From: Syntrophorhabdaceae bacterium PtaU1.Bin034
GTDB taxonomy: Bacteria > Desulfobacterota_G > Syntrophorhabdia > Syntrophorhabdales > WCHB1-27
DNA length: 47,242 nucleotides
Assembly (NCBI GenBank): GCA_002067405.1
Contig: MVRP01000014.1
Span: 1 to 47,242 of the forward strand
Direction: 5' to 3'
In this document: positions 7,020 through 15,898 of the stretch, in pieces
How the letters are laid out: every line of letters starts with the position of its first letter
Position numbering within the stretch: position 1 is the first letter of the stretch
Notes under the pieces: generated by a model
Told to the model about the DNA's origin: nothing
Seen by the model: the letters and a program-made list of their open reading frames with translations, nothing else
The model's database searches: none
Position numbers and translations under genes: made by a program

Positions 7020-7694
7020 ATGCCGGAACGGGGAGAGCTCGAAAAACTGATCATTGATGCCTATACCAAGGCTGATTATTCGGGAAGCGCGGTTGCCACC
7101 TTTACCGTCACCTTCAACCCGGATGAATACGTGAGGGTGTACGACATCGAGTATGAGGAAAAGCAGGGAGCCGGCGCGACCGGGAGCCCCATGGCCTTCA
7201 AGCGGATCAAGCCGCAGGATTATACCCTCAAGTTCCTGATCGACGGCACGGGCGTCGCCGGGGAACGTATCGACGTCTCTGAAAAGGTTGCCGAATTTTT
7301 CACCACGGTGGGTTATGACGGCGACATACACCGACCACGGTATCTCCAGGTGATCTGGGGCACCCTCAGGTCGAACTGCGTCCTTCTCAAGGCTGAAGTG
7401 ACCTACAAAATGTTCAGGCCCGACGGAACACCCGTGCGCGCAACCGTGAGCGCCACCTTCCGGGAGGCCGTGGACGACTCCACCAGGGTGAAGCAGGACA
7501 GGACAGCCTCCCCCGATCTTACCCACGTGAGGACCGTGCGCGACGGTGACACGCTCCCCGCCATGGTCTACGAGATATACGGCGACATATCGTATTACAT
7601 CGATGTGGCGAGGGCAAACGGGCTTTCCAGCTTCAGGACCCTGAGGACGGGCGATTCCATCATCTTTCCTCCTCTCGACAAGGGGGGATCATGA
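7020..7694 (+). CDS. LysM-containing baseplate adaptor (Pvc7/Afp7-like)
   Basis: In this 224-aa protein residues 1-150 form the CIS tube/baseplate domain typical of Pvc7 (FTVTFNPDEYVRVYDIEYEEKQG, then YTLKFLIDGTG and VIWGTLRSNCVLLKAEVTYKMF). Residues about 168-217 form a LysM-like domain (VRTVRDGDTLPAMVYEIYGD through LRTGDSIIFPP). T4 gp53 and Afp7 have the same order; they link the spike hub to the surrounding baseplate, and the LysM part there is a structural clamp rather than a peptidoglycan binder. The gene starts immediately after the DUF5908-type gene and overlaps the spike gene by 4 bases (ATGA), so translation is coupled. Confidence 0.92.
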   Translation: MPERGELEKLIIDAYTKADYSGSAVATFTVTFNPDEYVRVYDIEYEEKQGAGATGSPMAFKRIKPQDYTLKFLIDGTGVAGERIDVSEKVAEFFTTVGYDGDIHRPRYLQVIWGTLRSNCVLLKAEVTYKMFRPDGTPVRATVSATFREAVDDSTRVKQDRTASPDLTHVRTVRDGDTLPAMVYEIYGDISYYIDVARANGLSSFRTLRTGDSIIFPPLDKGGS

Positions 7695-9436
7695 GCGACC
7701 CCCGCACCATTCCCACGAGCCAGCCTTCGGACAGGCCGAGTTTCACCGTTCTCGTGAACGGCACGGCCATCCCTGCGGAATGCCACGTGGCCTCGGTGGT
7801 CGTCACCCGCGTGGTAAACCGCATCCCCTTTGCCCGAATAACCCTTCTCGACGGCGATGCGTCCCAAGAGGATTTTCCGTTGAGCACGGGCGATCTCTTT
7901 GTGCCGGGCAAGGAAGTAGAGATACAGGCGGGCTATCACTCCCATGATGAGACGATCTTCAAAGGGATCATCACCCGCCACGCGATCAGGGTGCGTCAGG
8001 GCGGCGGCTCGATCCTTACCGTGGAGTGCAGAAACAAGGCGGTCAAGCTCACGGTGGGCAGGAAAAATGCCTGTTTCCGCGACAAGAAGGACAGCGATGT
8101 ATTCGGCGATATCGTCGGTCACTACTCCCTCAGCGCGGACGCTGCAGCCACGGACGTGACCCACAAGGAGCTTGTCCAGTACGGATCGACGGACTGGGAT
8201 TTCATGGTGAGCCGCGCCGAGGCGAACGGCATGGTGATCATTGCGGGGGATGACAAGATTGCCATTGATAAGCCCCAGTTCTCTTCGAAGCCTGTCCTTA
8301 CCCTCCTCTACGGCGCCACCTTGCTCGAATTGGACGCTGAAATGGACGCCCGGACCCAGTACTCATCGGTCAAAGGCCATTCCTGGGACTATGCCAAGCA
8401 GGAGATGATCGAAGAAGCAGGCGCTGCCCGGGGCGTGCAGACACCGGGGAACGTGAGCAACTCCGATCTGGCCGGGGTGATCGGCCTGAGCGACTACATC
8501 CTTCAACATCCGGGAAGCATCGGCAGCAACGAGCTCAAGGCATGGGCCGCGTCCCAGGCCATGAAATCGAGCATCGCCAAGGTCCAGGGGAGGGCCAAGT
8601 TTATCGGGTTCGCAGGGGTCAAACCGGGAGACATGCTGGAGCTGAAAGGCGTGGGGGACAGGTTCAATGGCAAGGCGTGGGTCTCCGGGGTCCGTCACGA
8701 ACTGGGACCGGGTGTGTGGACGACCGATGCCCAGTTCGGCCTTTCGCCCCAGTGGTTCTTTGAAGAGCACGAAACAGAGATGGCACCTGCTTCGGGGCTT
8801 CTGCCGGGTGTGCACGGGCTCCAGACAGGGGTTGTCGCCTCCCTCGAAGACCCTGACGGCGAGGACAGGGTCAGGGTCAAACTGCCCATGATCGCAAGCG
8901 ACAGCGACGGCGTGTGGAGCCGCGTGGCAAGCCTTGACGCGGGCAACAAAAGGGGCGCCTTCTTCCGGCCGGAGGTTTCAGACGAGGTGGTAATCGGTTT
9001 CCTTAACGACGACCCGCGCAACCCCGTCATTCTCGGCATGCTCAACAGCAGCAAGCTGCCTGCACCGATCACGGCAAGCAATGACAACCATGAAAAGGGC
9101 TTTGTCACGAGAAGCGAAATGAAGGTTATCTTCAACGACGACAAAAAGAGCATCACCATCCAGACGCCCAAGGGCAAATCGATCGTCATCGACGATAACA
9201 GCGGGAGCATAATCTTAAAGGACGAGAACAACAATAAAATAGAGCTCGGCGCATCCGGTATCACCCTGGAGAGCGGCAAGGACGTGATCATCAAGGCAAC
9301 GGGCGACCTGAAAATGGAAGGCGTCAATATAGAGATGAAAGCGAGCGCGGGCCTCAAGGCCGAAGGCTCGGGCAACCTGGAGCTCAAAACGAGTGGCACT
9401 GCCGTGCTCAAGGGCTCCATGGTACAGATAAACTAG
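7691..9436 (+). CDS. VgrG-like central spike protein (Pvc8-like)
   Basis: This 581-aa spike has a gp27-like N-terminal region (about 1-370; RNKAVKLTVGRKNACFRDKKD, then DVTHKELVQYGSTDWDFMVSRAEANG), an OB-fold gp5-like region (GLQTGVVASLEDPDGEDRVRVKLP through VIGFLNDDPRNPVILGML), and a C-terminal beta-helix made of short repeats (IIKATGDLKMEGVNIEMKAS). It trimerises at the tip of the tube inside the baseplate. The next gene encodes the PAAR cone that sharpens it. There is no C-terminal enzyme extension, so this spike is structural and not an evolved effector VgrG. The start overlaps the LysM gene. Confidence 0.95.
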   Translation: MSDPRTIPTSQPSDRPSFTVLVNGTAIPAECHVASVVVTRVVNRIPFARITLLDGDASQEDFPLSTGDLFVPGKEVEIQAGYHSHDETIFKGIITRHAIRVRQGGGSILTVECRNKAVKLTVGRKNACFRDKKDSDVFGDIVGHYSLSADAAATDVTHKELVQYGSTDWDFMVSRAEANGMVIIAGDDKIAIDKPQFSSKPVLTLLYGATLLELDAEMDARTQYSSVKGHSWDYAKQEMIEEAGAARGVQTPGNVSNSDLAGVIGLSDYILQHPGSIGSNELKAWAASQAMKSSIAKVQGRAKFIGFAGVKPGDMLELKGVGDRFNGKAWVSGVRHELGPGVWTTDAQFGLSPQWFFEEHETEMAPASGLLPGVHGLQTGVVASLEDPDGEDRVRVKLPMIASDSDGVWSRVASLDAGNKRGAFFRPEVSDEVVIGFLNDDPRNPVILGMLNSSKLPAPITASNDNHEKGFVTRSEMKVIFNDDKKSITIQTPKGKSIVIDDNSGSIILKDENNNKIELGASGITLESGKDVIIKATGDLKMEGVNIEMKASAGLKAEGSGNLELKTSGTAVLKGSMVQIN

Positions 9437-9444
9437 GAGGAACC

Positions 9445-9723
9445 ATGCCCCCTGCAGCACGGGTAGGCGACACATCGAACCACGGGGGAACGATAACGGG
9501 ACCGGGCATCGCCACGGTGATGATCGGCGGCAAACCGGCGGCAACGGCGACCGACCTTCATGTCTGCTCCCTGCCACCCAACGGCCACCAGCCCACATCG
9601 AGCGCCTTTCCTGCAGGCAGCACGACCGTCCTGATCGGCGGCAAACCGGCCTTACGGGTCGGGGATGCCTGCATATGCGGTGCGTCTGCCGCAATAGGAG
9701 AGCCGACGGTGATGATAGGGTGA
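9445..9723 (+). CDS. PAAR-domain spike tip protein
   Basis: This 92-aa PAAR protein begins PPAARVGDTSNHGGTITGPG and has the repeated MIGGKPA/LIGGKPA turns plus spaced His and Cys residues (HGG, HVCSLPP, CICGAS) that can hold the metal ion of the cone. PAAR proteins cap the VgrG trimer and form the piercing point. The gene has a good ribosome-binding site (AGGAGG, 6 bases from the ATG) and lies 8 bases after the spike. It precedes gp25, whereas in PVC the gp25-like gene (pvc9) precedes the PAAR-like gene (pvc10). It has no effector extension. Confidence 0.95.
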   Translation: MPPAARVGDTSNHGGTITGPGIATVMIGGKPAATATDLHVCSLPPNGHQPTSSAFPAGSTTVLIGGKPALRVGDACICGASAAIGEPTVMIG

Positions 9724-9728
9724 AGGGA

Positions 9729-10151
9729 ATGGCAGACTCTCACGACAGCATAATCACCTCTTTCCTCGGTACCGGCTGGAGCTTCCCGCCCTCCTTTTCC
9801 AAGGCAGGAGGAGGCGTTGAAATGGATTCCGATCTCGACGATATCAAAAGCAGCCTCCATATCCTGCTCTCCACCTCCCTAGGCGAACGTTTCCTTCAGC
9901 CGAAATACGGCTGCAACCTGGAAGCCCTTGTCTTCGACCCTTTGAGCACGACGATGATCACCTACATGAAAGGGCTGATCGAGCAGTCGATCCTCAATTT
10001 CGAACCGCGGATCATCACCGACGGGGTGCTCATCAGCGGCACCGACACCGAGGGAAAGCTGGAAATCGAGATACGGTTTACGGTGAGGGCGACCAACTCC
10101 CGCTACAACATGGTGTATCCTTTTTATCTCAATGAGGCGAGCCGGGCTTGA
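9729..10151 (+). CDS. gp25-like baseplate wedge protein (Pvc9-like)
   Basis: This 140-aa protein of the GPW/gp25 family has the N-terminal helix-strand GTGWSFPPSF, then SSLHILLSTSLGERFLQPKYG (the conserved gp25 segment) and a C-terminal strand pair. gp25 forms the wedge core with the J-type protein and starts sheath assembly. ATG 9729, 5 bases after the PAAR stop with AGGGA upstream, was preferred to earlier in-frame starts that overlap the PAAR gene. The stop overlaps the next start (TGATG), as expected for stoichiometric wedge partners. Confidence 0.93.
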   Translation: MADSHDSIITSFLGTGWSFPPSFSKAGGGVEMDSDLDDIKSSLHILLSTSLGERFLQPKYGCNLEALVFDPLSTTMITYMKGLIEQSILNFEPRIITDGVLISGTDTEGKLEIEIRFTVRATNSRYNMVYPFYLNEASRA

Positions 10152-13100
10152 TGGAGAAGAAGGGACACGACAAGGTATTTCTTATCAGGGACGGGCAGAG
10201 CCGGAAGGGACGGTTCCCGGACGCGCTGCGGCCCTACTTCGCGAAGGTCGATGACCGGGGACTGGCCGACTTTCTTGATTTTGCAAAAACGTACGCCGGC
10301 GAGCTCAACTATTTCAATGGTGAAAACAGCGTCGATGGCGACTGGACCCCCTTCTTCAGCAGTCCGCCCGAAGAAGTCCTTTCCAGGTTGAAGGGCCATG
10401 GAGACATCCCTCCCCACCTCGCACTTTACCTCGCTTTTTTGCTCCTTTTGCGCCATCCCGGGAAGGAGCTGAACAAGATCACCGACCGGCACCTCGACTT
10501 TTATTACAGAAAAGTCCTCGGGCTCAGGGAAAAGGCAGCTTCTCCCGATTTCGTGCACCTGCTCTTCGAGCTTAAAAAAGGCGTCCGGGACCTGCTCCTT
10601 GAAAAAGGGACCGCCTTCAAGGCGGGCAAGGATAAGAAAGGGAAAGATCTTATTTATGTCCTTGCCGGCGATACTATTGTCAACCGCGCCGGAATTGCCG
10701 GGCTTCGCGCCGTCCGTGTCGATCCCGCTTCCGGAACGGTTTTCATCGCGCCGAAGGCCGATTCGAGCGACGGCGTGGGAGGCCCCCTCGACAAGCAGTC
10801 GCCCCAATGGGACGCCTTCGGAACACAGAGCACCACGCCGGCCGAAATAGGCTTTGCCCTCGCATCACCGGTGCTTTTGCTGTCGGAAGGGACAAGGAAA
10901 ATAGACGTTACCCTCACCCTCTCCGGTATCAATGCCGCTGCTGTCCGCGGAACCAGCTTCGAAGTGCTTCTCACCGGCCCCAAGGGCTGGATAGGCCCGA
11001 AAGAGACGTCGCTCAGCCCGGTCGCCGGTTCTTCCGGCCTTCACACTATGTCTCTTACCCTTTCCGCCGAGGAAGCGGCTGTGGTCGCTTACAGCCCGAA
11101 AATCCACGGCGGCGACTTCGCCACTGCCCTGCCCGTCATGCAGTTGTTGATAAAAAAGGAGAACAACGGCCGCATCTACAAGGTCCTCAGGGAAGCCCTT
11201 CTCACAAAGATCAAAATCGACGTCGAGGTGAAGGGTATGACGGGTTTGACACTGGAGAGCGATACGGGGAGTCTCGATCCTTCCAAGCCTTTTATGCCTT
11301 TCGGCATCAACCCCGACGCAGGCACCACCTTTTACGTAGGCTGCAACGAGGCCTTTCGAAAGGAGCCGGAGGAATTCTCTTTTGAGGTGCTCTGGAAGGT
11401 GCCGCAGGACAATCTTGCCGACTATTACCAGGACTATACGGTAATTCTGGCCGGCAAGACGAACGCGGAAAAGATCGTTCCCTCCAACGACTATTTCAAG
11501 GCCGATCTCGTCGCCCCTTACGCTGTTTCACCCATCAGTGTCTCCCTTTTTGCGGCAAAGGCGGGCGATCCGGTCACCATCACGTCAGGCCGTGCGATAT
11601 CCGCAGCCGGCAAAGGAAAGGCACGCTCCGGCAAGAAGTGGATGCTCGAGAAACAGCACAACCTCTGGGCCAAAAAAGAGCTCGAACGTATGGAGATGAC
11701 CGGCAAAGGCCTGATAATCACTGAAAAAGAAAGGAGAAATGCCGGGGAGGAGGAAGAAGGCTCGTCAGGCTCGTCGAAAAAAGGCTTCGCCGAGCTGCGC
11801 CTGACCAGGGGGTTTCTCCAGCGCGAGTACCGCGATATCTACACAAGAAATATCGTTACCTATGCCGCAACCGGGGAAGGCGACCTCGTTTTGCCCAAAG
11901 AGCCGTATACACCGGTCATGAAGTCGATCAGGCTCAACTACACGGCGACGACGGATGACGTGGACATCACCCGTGCCGATGAGGAGTCTTTTCTTTCGAG
12001 GGGCGTGGAGTTCTTCCATATCACGGCCTTCGGCCAGATGCGGGAAGACGCCTACCTGCGCGAACGCGCCTCTGCTGCGGCAGGCGGCCCCATCCGCCTT
12101 TTACCCCAATACAGGAACGAAGGTGAATTCTATATCGGGGTTCTCGATATAGAGCCCCTTCAGAATTTGAGCCTCCTTTTTCAGCTTGTGGAAGGAAGCG
12201 CTGATCCGGCAAGCGACAAGGCCGATATCAAATGGAGCATTTTGGGCGACAATTACTGGCGCCCCTTCACGTCGGACGAGATCCTCGCCGACGGAACGAA
12301 CAGCCTGCTTAAAAGCGGCATTATGAGATTCGCCATTCCCGGGGAAGCTTCCGGTACGAACACCATCCTCCCTGTCGGCATGATCTGGCTCCGGGCCGCA
12401 GTGGAAAAGAATACGGATGCCGTCTGCAAGTTCGCCGGCGTCCTGACCAATGCGGGCACCGCTCTTTTTGCTGACCGGGGAAACGATCCGGCCCACCTCT
12501 CATCCGCCCTTCCCCCGAAGTCAATAACCGGTCCTGTCGCCCAGATCGATACAATAAAAGGGGTGGAGCAACCTTTCGCCTCTTTTGGCGGCGCAATGGC
12601 CGAGAACAGAAAAGGCTTCTACACAAGGGTGAGCGAGCGGCTCCGTCACAAGAACAGGGCCGTCACCATATGGGATTGCGAGCGTATGGTCCTCGACCGT
12701 TTTCCGTCAATCTACAAGGTGAAATGCATCGGTCATACCTCCCCTGATTCACTGATCGCCCCCGGCCACATGACGGTGGTCGTCATTCCGGATATGCGAA
12801 ACAGGGACAGCGCTCACGTGCTGGAACCGAGGGTCGACAAGGCAACCCTCGGCGAAATCGCAGATTTCGTCGCCGACCGGACAGGCCTGTTTGCCACTAT
12901 CCACGTGGAGAATCCCGTGTACGAGAAGATTAAGGTCGATTTCAAGGTCGCTTTTTACCGGGATTATGAATTCGGTCATTACCGGGACCTCCTCAACAGG
13001 GAGATAATCGAATTCCTTACGCCCTGGGCCTTTGACCGGGGTACGGAGATCGTTTTCGGCGGCCAGGTCCACAAGTCGGTCATTCTCGATTTTGTCGAGG

Positions 13101-13246
13101 ACAGGCCGTACGTCGATTACGTCACCCTTTTCCGCATGTACCAGGATGGGACAGGCAGGGAAGACAAGGAGGTGATCCGGGCGACAGGGCCGCGGTCGAT
13201 CCTCGTCTCGGCCTCCACCCATACAATAGAGCTTGAAAAAGCTTGA
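10151..13246 (+). CDS. Baseplate J/gp47-like wedge protein (Pvc11-like)
   Basis: A 1031-aa protein. The N-terminal half holds conserved Pvc11 features (DFAKTYAGELNYFN, then VHLLFELKKGVRDLLLEKGT). The C-terminal part resembles baseplate J/gp6 wedge proteins: NRAVTIWDCERMVLDRFPSI, VVIPDMRNRD and DKATLGEIADFV, then VHVENPVYEKIKVDFKV-like strands. In contractile particles two wedge proteins of this class form a ring around the hub and trigger sheath contraction. A Lys/Glu-rich loop near residues 495-545 is probably surface exposed. The ATG at 10151 shares its A with the preceding stop; the alternative TTG at 10148 adds one residue only. Confidence 0.92.
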   Translation: MEKKGHDKVFLIRDGQSRKGRFPDALRPYFAKVDDRGLADFLDFAKTYAGELNYFNGENSVDGDWTPFFSSPPEEVLSRLKGHGDIPPHLALYLAFLLLLRHPGKELNKITDRHLDFYYRKVLGLREKAASPDFVHLLFELKKGVRDLLLEKGTAFKAGKDKKGKDLIYVLAGDTIVNRAGIAGLRAVRVDPASGTVFIAPKADSSDGVGGPLDKQSPQWDAFGTQSTTPAEIGFALASPVLLLSEGTRKIDVTLTLSGINAAAVRGTSFEVLLTGPKGWIGPKETSLSPVAGSSGLHTMSLTLSAEEAAVVAYSPKIHGGDFATALPVMQLLIKKENNGRIYKVLREALLTKIKIDVEVKGMTGLTLESDTGSLDPSKPFMPFGINPDAGTTFYVGCNEAFRKEPEEFSFEVLWKVPQDNLADYYQDYTVILAGKTNAEKIVPSNDYFKADLVAPYAVSPISVSLFAAKAGDPVTITSGRAISAAGKGKARSGKKWMLEKQHNLWAKKELERMEMTGKGLIITEKERRNAGEEEEGSSGSSKKGFAELRLTRGFLQREYRDIYTRNIVTYAATGEGDLVLPKEPYTPVMKSIRLNYTATTDDVDITRADEESFLSRGVEFFHITAFGQMREDAYLRERASAAAGGPIRLLPQYRNEGEFYIGVLDIEPLQNLSLLFQLVEGSADPASDKADIKWSILGDNYWRPFTSDEILADGTNSLLKSGIMRFAIPGEASGTNTILPVGMIWLRAAVEKNTDAVCKFAGVLTNAGTALFADRGNDPAHLSSALPPKSITGPVAQIDTIKGVEQPFASFGGAMAENRKGFYTRVSERLRHKNRAVTIWDCERMVLDRFPSIYKVKCIGHTSPDSLIAPGHMTVVVIPDMRNRDSAHVLEPRVDKATLGEIADFVADRTGLFATIHVENPVYEKIKVDFKVAFYRDYEFGHYRDLLNREIIEFLTPWAFDRGTEIVFGGQVHKSVILDFVEDRPYVDYVTLFRMYQDGTGREDKEVIRATGPRSILVSASTHTIELEKA

Positions 13247-13261
13247 ACACAGGGACTAAAG

Positions 13262-15874
13262 ATGGTGCAAACACTTACCATACCGAAAAAGCCACCACGT
13301 GATCATACCCTCAATTATGCCTGGCTGCGCGAGGCGGGCCTGCGCCACGTTGAAGAGCTGGCGTACAAGGTATGGACCGACTACAACGTCCACGATCCGG
13401 GAATTACCATTCTTGAGCTCCTTTGCTACGCCATTACCGACCTCGGTTATCGCATCTCCTGGCCCATGGAGGATCTGCTCACCGGAGGCGACGCCGGTGC
13501 CCCGTCGCTTCGCGACCAGTTCCTCTCAGCCCTCACTATATTTCCCGTAAAGCCAGTGAACGTCTATGACTACCGGAAGCTCCTCATCGACATCAGGATC
13601 GACCGCATACCCAACACGAAAGAAGGTGCGAGGGACACGGTAGGCGTGAGAAACGCCCGCTTGGAGAAGGCCGTAATCCGCCCCTTTTATGTTGATTGCG
13701 TGGAGCGCCGCCTCCTTTTTGACGAACCCGCCAAGCCCGCGATTTCAAAACCGGTCGAAGTCCAGGGCGTTTACGACGTGCTCATCGAAGTCGATGAAGA
13801 CGCAACAGCCGATGAAAAGAAAGCGATTATTGCCGAGGCTGGACGGAGGCTCATGAAAAACAGGAACCTCTGCGAGGATTTTTCCGGTAGGATAAAGGTC
13901 ATCGAAAAGCAGGAGTTCATTGTCTGCGCTGAAATAGATGTCGCTTTCAACGCCTCCGTCATAGATACCGAGGCGCGCATCTTCCACGCCCTCCAGGACT
14001 ACCTTTGTCCGCCCGTCCGCTTCCACAGTCTCAAGGAGATGCTCGATTCGGGAAAGGGCCCGGACGAGATTTTTGAAGGCCCCGTGCTCGAGCACGGCTT
14101 CATCGACAACGACCAGCTTGCCGCCTCGGCACCGCGCAAGGAGGTCCGCCTTTCGGATATGATCCGTATAATCATGGGGATCGAAGGGGTCGAGGCAGTG
14201 CGGCAGATCATTGTGAACCCGGCGGACGAACCGCTTTTCGGCGACGATAAATGGACCATCAAGGTAAAGGAAGGCATGCAGCCCGTGCTCGATTACGGGA
14301 AGTCCCGGATCGTCTATTACAAAGACATGGTGCCCTTCAGGGCGGATCAGGCCGAGGTGAAAAAGCGGATTACCGCAATGAGGATCGAGGAAAGCGAGGC
14401 AGACCTTTCCATTACGGAAGATTTGCCCATGCCCGAGGGGTTTTTCAGAGACACGGGTGCCTATCAGACGATCCAGAACGACTTTCCCCGGAATTACGGC
14501 ATCGGGATAAACGGGCTGCCGGAATCAGTGCCGGAAGAGCGGAAAGCCAAGGCAAAGCAGCTCAAAGCCTATCTCCTTTTCTTCGACCAGATCCTTGCCG
14601 ACTATTTCGCGCAGTTGTCAAAGGTACGAGAACTTTTCTCTCTCGATGGTTCCCTTGCCCGGACCTATTTCCACCAGACCGTCTCCGGGGTGAAAGGCAT
14701 GGAGGAGCTATACCGGGACTATGCCGCATTCAAGGACTCGGGAGGGAATCCCTCAGGACAGGAGAAGGATTTCGAGGCGAGGCGCAACCGCTTTCTCGAC
14801 CACCTTCTGGCACGATTTGCCGAGAACTTCAGCGAGTATGTGTGGATGATCCATAGCGTGGAAAAGAAGCCCGCCTTGTCCGCCATAGAGGCAAAGACGG
14901 CATTCCTGCGCGACTATGCCACGGTGAGCGGCAGAAGGGCCCAGGCCTTCGATTATACCGATAAGGAAAACCAATGGAACACGGCCAATGTAACCGGCCT
15001 CGAAGAACGGGTTTCCCGCCTTCTGGGCATCAGGAATTACAAGCGGCGGAACATTGCGGGTATCAAATACGAGGTCTATCAGGAGAAGGACGAAGACGGT
15101 ATTCTTGAATACCGCTTCAGGGTCATCGATGAAGTGACGAAAAAGATCATCCTGAGCGGCACCGCAAAGTATCGCAAGGAAAGCGATGCCCTGCGGGAGA
15201 TGAAAAAGGCTATCGAGCTTGCCCTTTCCCGCGACCATTATCAGCTCGGTCAGACACGCTCAGCCGGCGCGACGAGGTACTATTTCAACATTGTCGACGA
15301 CGAAGGGCGTGTCGCCGCACGGCGGATCGAGTATTTTGCCACGCCCGAGAAGCGGGAAGAGGCGATTCACCGGCTTATGGAGTGTCTTGCGGAAAAGTAC
15401 AGCGACGAGGGCATGTTCGTGGTCGAGCACATTCTTATCCGGCCGAAAAACCCCGGCGAGAACTTCCTGCCCGTGTGCCAGGCCCCGGACTGCAGCGAGT
15501 GCGAGAAAGGGGACGCCTATTCGTTCAGGATCAGCGTCGTCCTCCCTGCTTTTTCCCCTCGCTTTTTGAATGTTGATTTCAGGCGTTTCGTCGAGAAGAC
15601 GATCAGGCTTGAGACACCGGCCCACATCTTCCCCAAGATTTGCTGGATCGATCGTGACCAGATGGCCGAATTCGAAGCGGCTTATCGTGACTGGCTGGAG
15701 AAGAGAGGCGGCAGGGCCGAATCGGCACGGACATCCCTCAACCGGCTCGTGGAAATCCTCGGGAGGCTCCGGAACGTCTATCCCGAAGCCCATCTCACCG
15801 ATTGTTCGACCAACGTCTGCGCGAATCCCTTTATCCTCGACAGGACAAATCTCGGAACGGAGAAGAGAACATGA
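13262..15874 (+). CDS. Baseplate wedge protein, Pvc12-like
   Basis: This 870-aa protein begins with the Pvc12-type sequence (YAWLREAGLRHVEELAYKVW, then TDYNVHDPGITILELLCYAI), which also occurs in the J-type wedge partner of Afp. The middle has an AKQLKAYLLFFDQILADYFA helix found across this family. Near the C-terminus a Cys cluster (CQAPDCSEC) could bind a metal. It would join the preceding protein in the wedge heterodimer. The gene lies 15 bases after the previous one, with a weak ribosome-binding site. Confidence 0.9.
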   Translation: MVQTLTIPKKPPRDHTLNYAWLREAGLRHVEELAYKVWTDYNVHDPGITILELLCYAITDLGYRISWPMEDLLTGGDAGAPSLRDQFLSALTIFPVKPVNVYDYRKLLIDIRIDRIPNTKEGARDTVGVRNARLEKAVIRPFYVDCVERRLLFDEPAKPAISKPVEVQGVYDVLIEVDEDATADEKKAIIAEAGRRLMKNRNLCEDFSGRIKVIEKQEFIVCAEIDVAFNASVIDTEARIFHALQDYLCPPVRFHSLKEMLDSGKGPDEIFEGPVLEHGFIDNDQLAASAPRKEVRLSDMIRIIMGIEGVEAVRQIIVNPADEPLFGDDKWTIKVKEGMQPVLDYGKSRIVYYKDMVPFRADQAEVKKRITAMRIEESEADLSITEDLPMPEGFFRDTGAYQTIQNDFPRNYGIGINGLPESVPEERKAKAKQLKAYLLFFDQILADYFAQLSKVRELFSLDGSLARTYFHQTVSGVKGMEELYRDYAAFKDSGGNPSGQEKDFEARRNRFLDHLLARFAENFSEYVWMIHSVEKKPALSAIEAKTAFLRDYATVSGRRAQAFDYTDKENQWNTANVTGLEERVSRLLGIRNYKRRNIAGIKYEVYQEKDEDGILEYRFRVIDEVTKKIILSGTAKYRKESDALREMKKAIELALSRDHYQLGQTRSAGATRYYFNIVDDEGRVAARRIEYFATPEKREEAIHRLMECLAEKYSDEGMFVVEHILIRPKNPGENFLPVCQAPDCSECEKGDAYSFRISVVLPAFSPRFLNVDFRRFVEKTIRLETPAHIFPKICWIDRDQMAEFEAAYRDWLEKRGGRAESARTSLNRLVEILGRLRNVYPEAHLTDCSTNVCANPFILDRTNLGTEKRT

Positions 15875-15898
15875 AACACCACCCCAAGGAGCGCAATA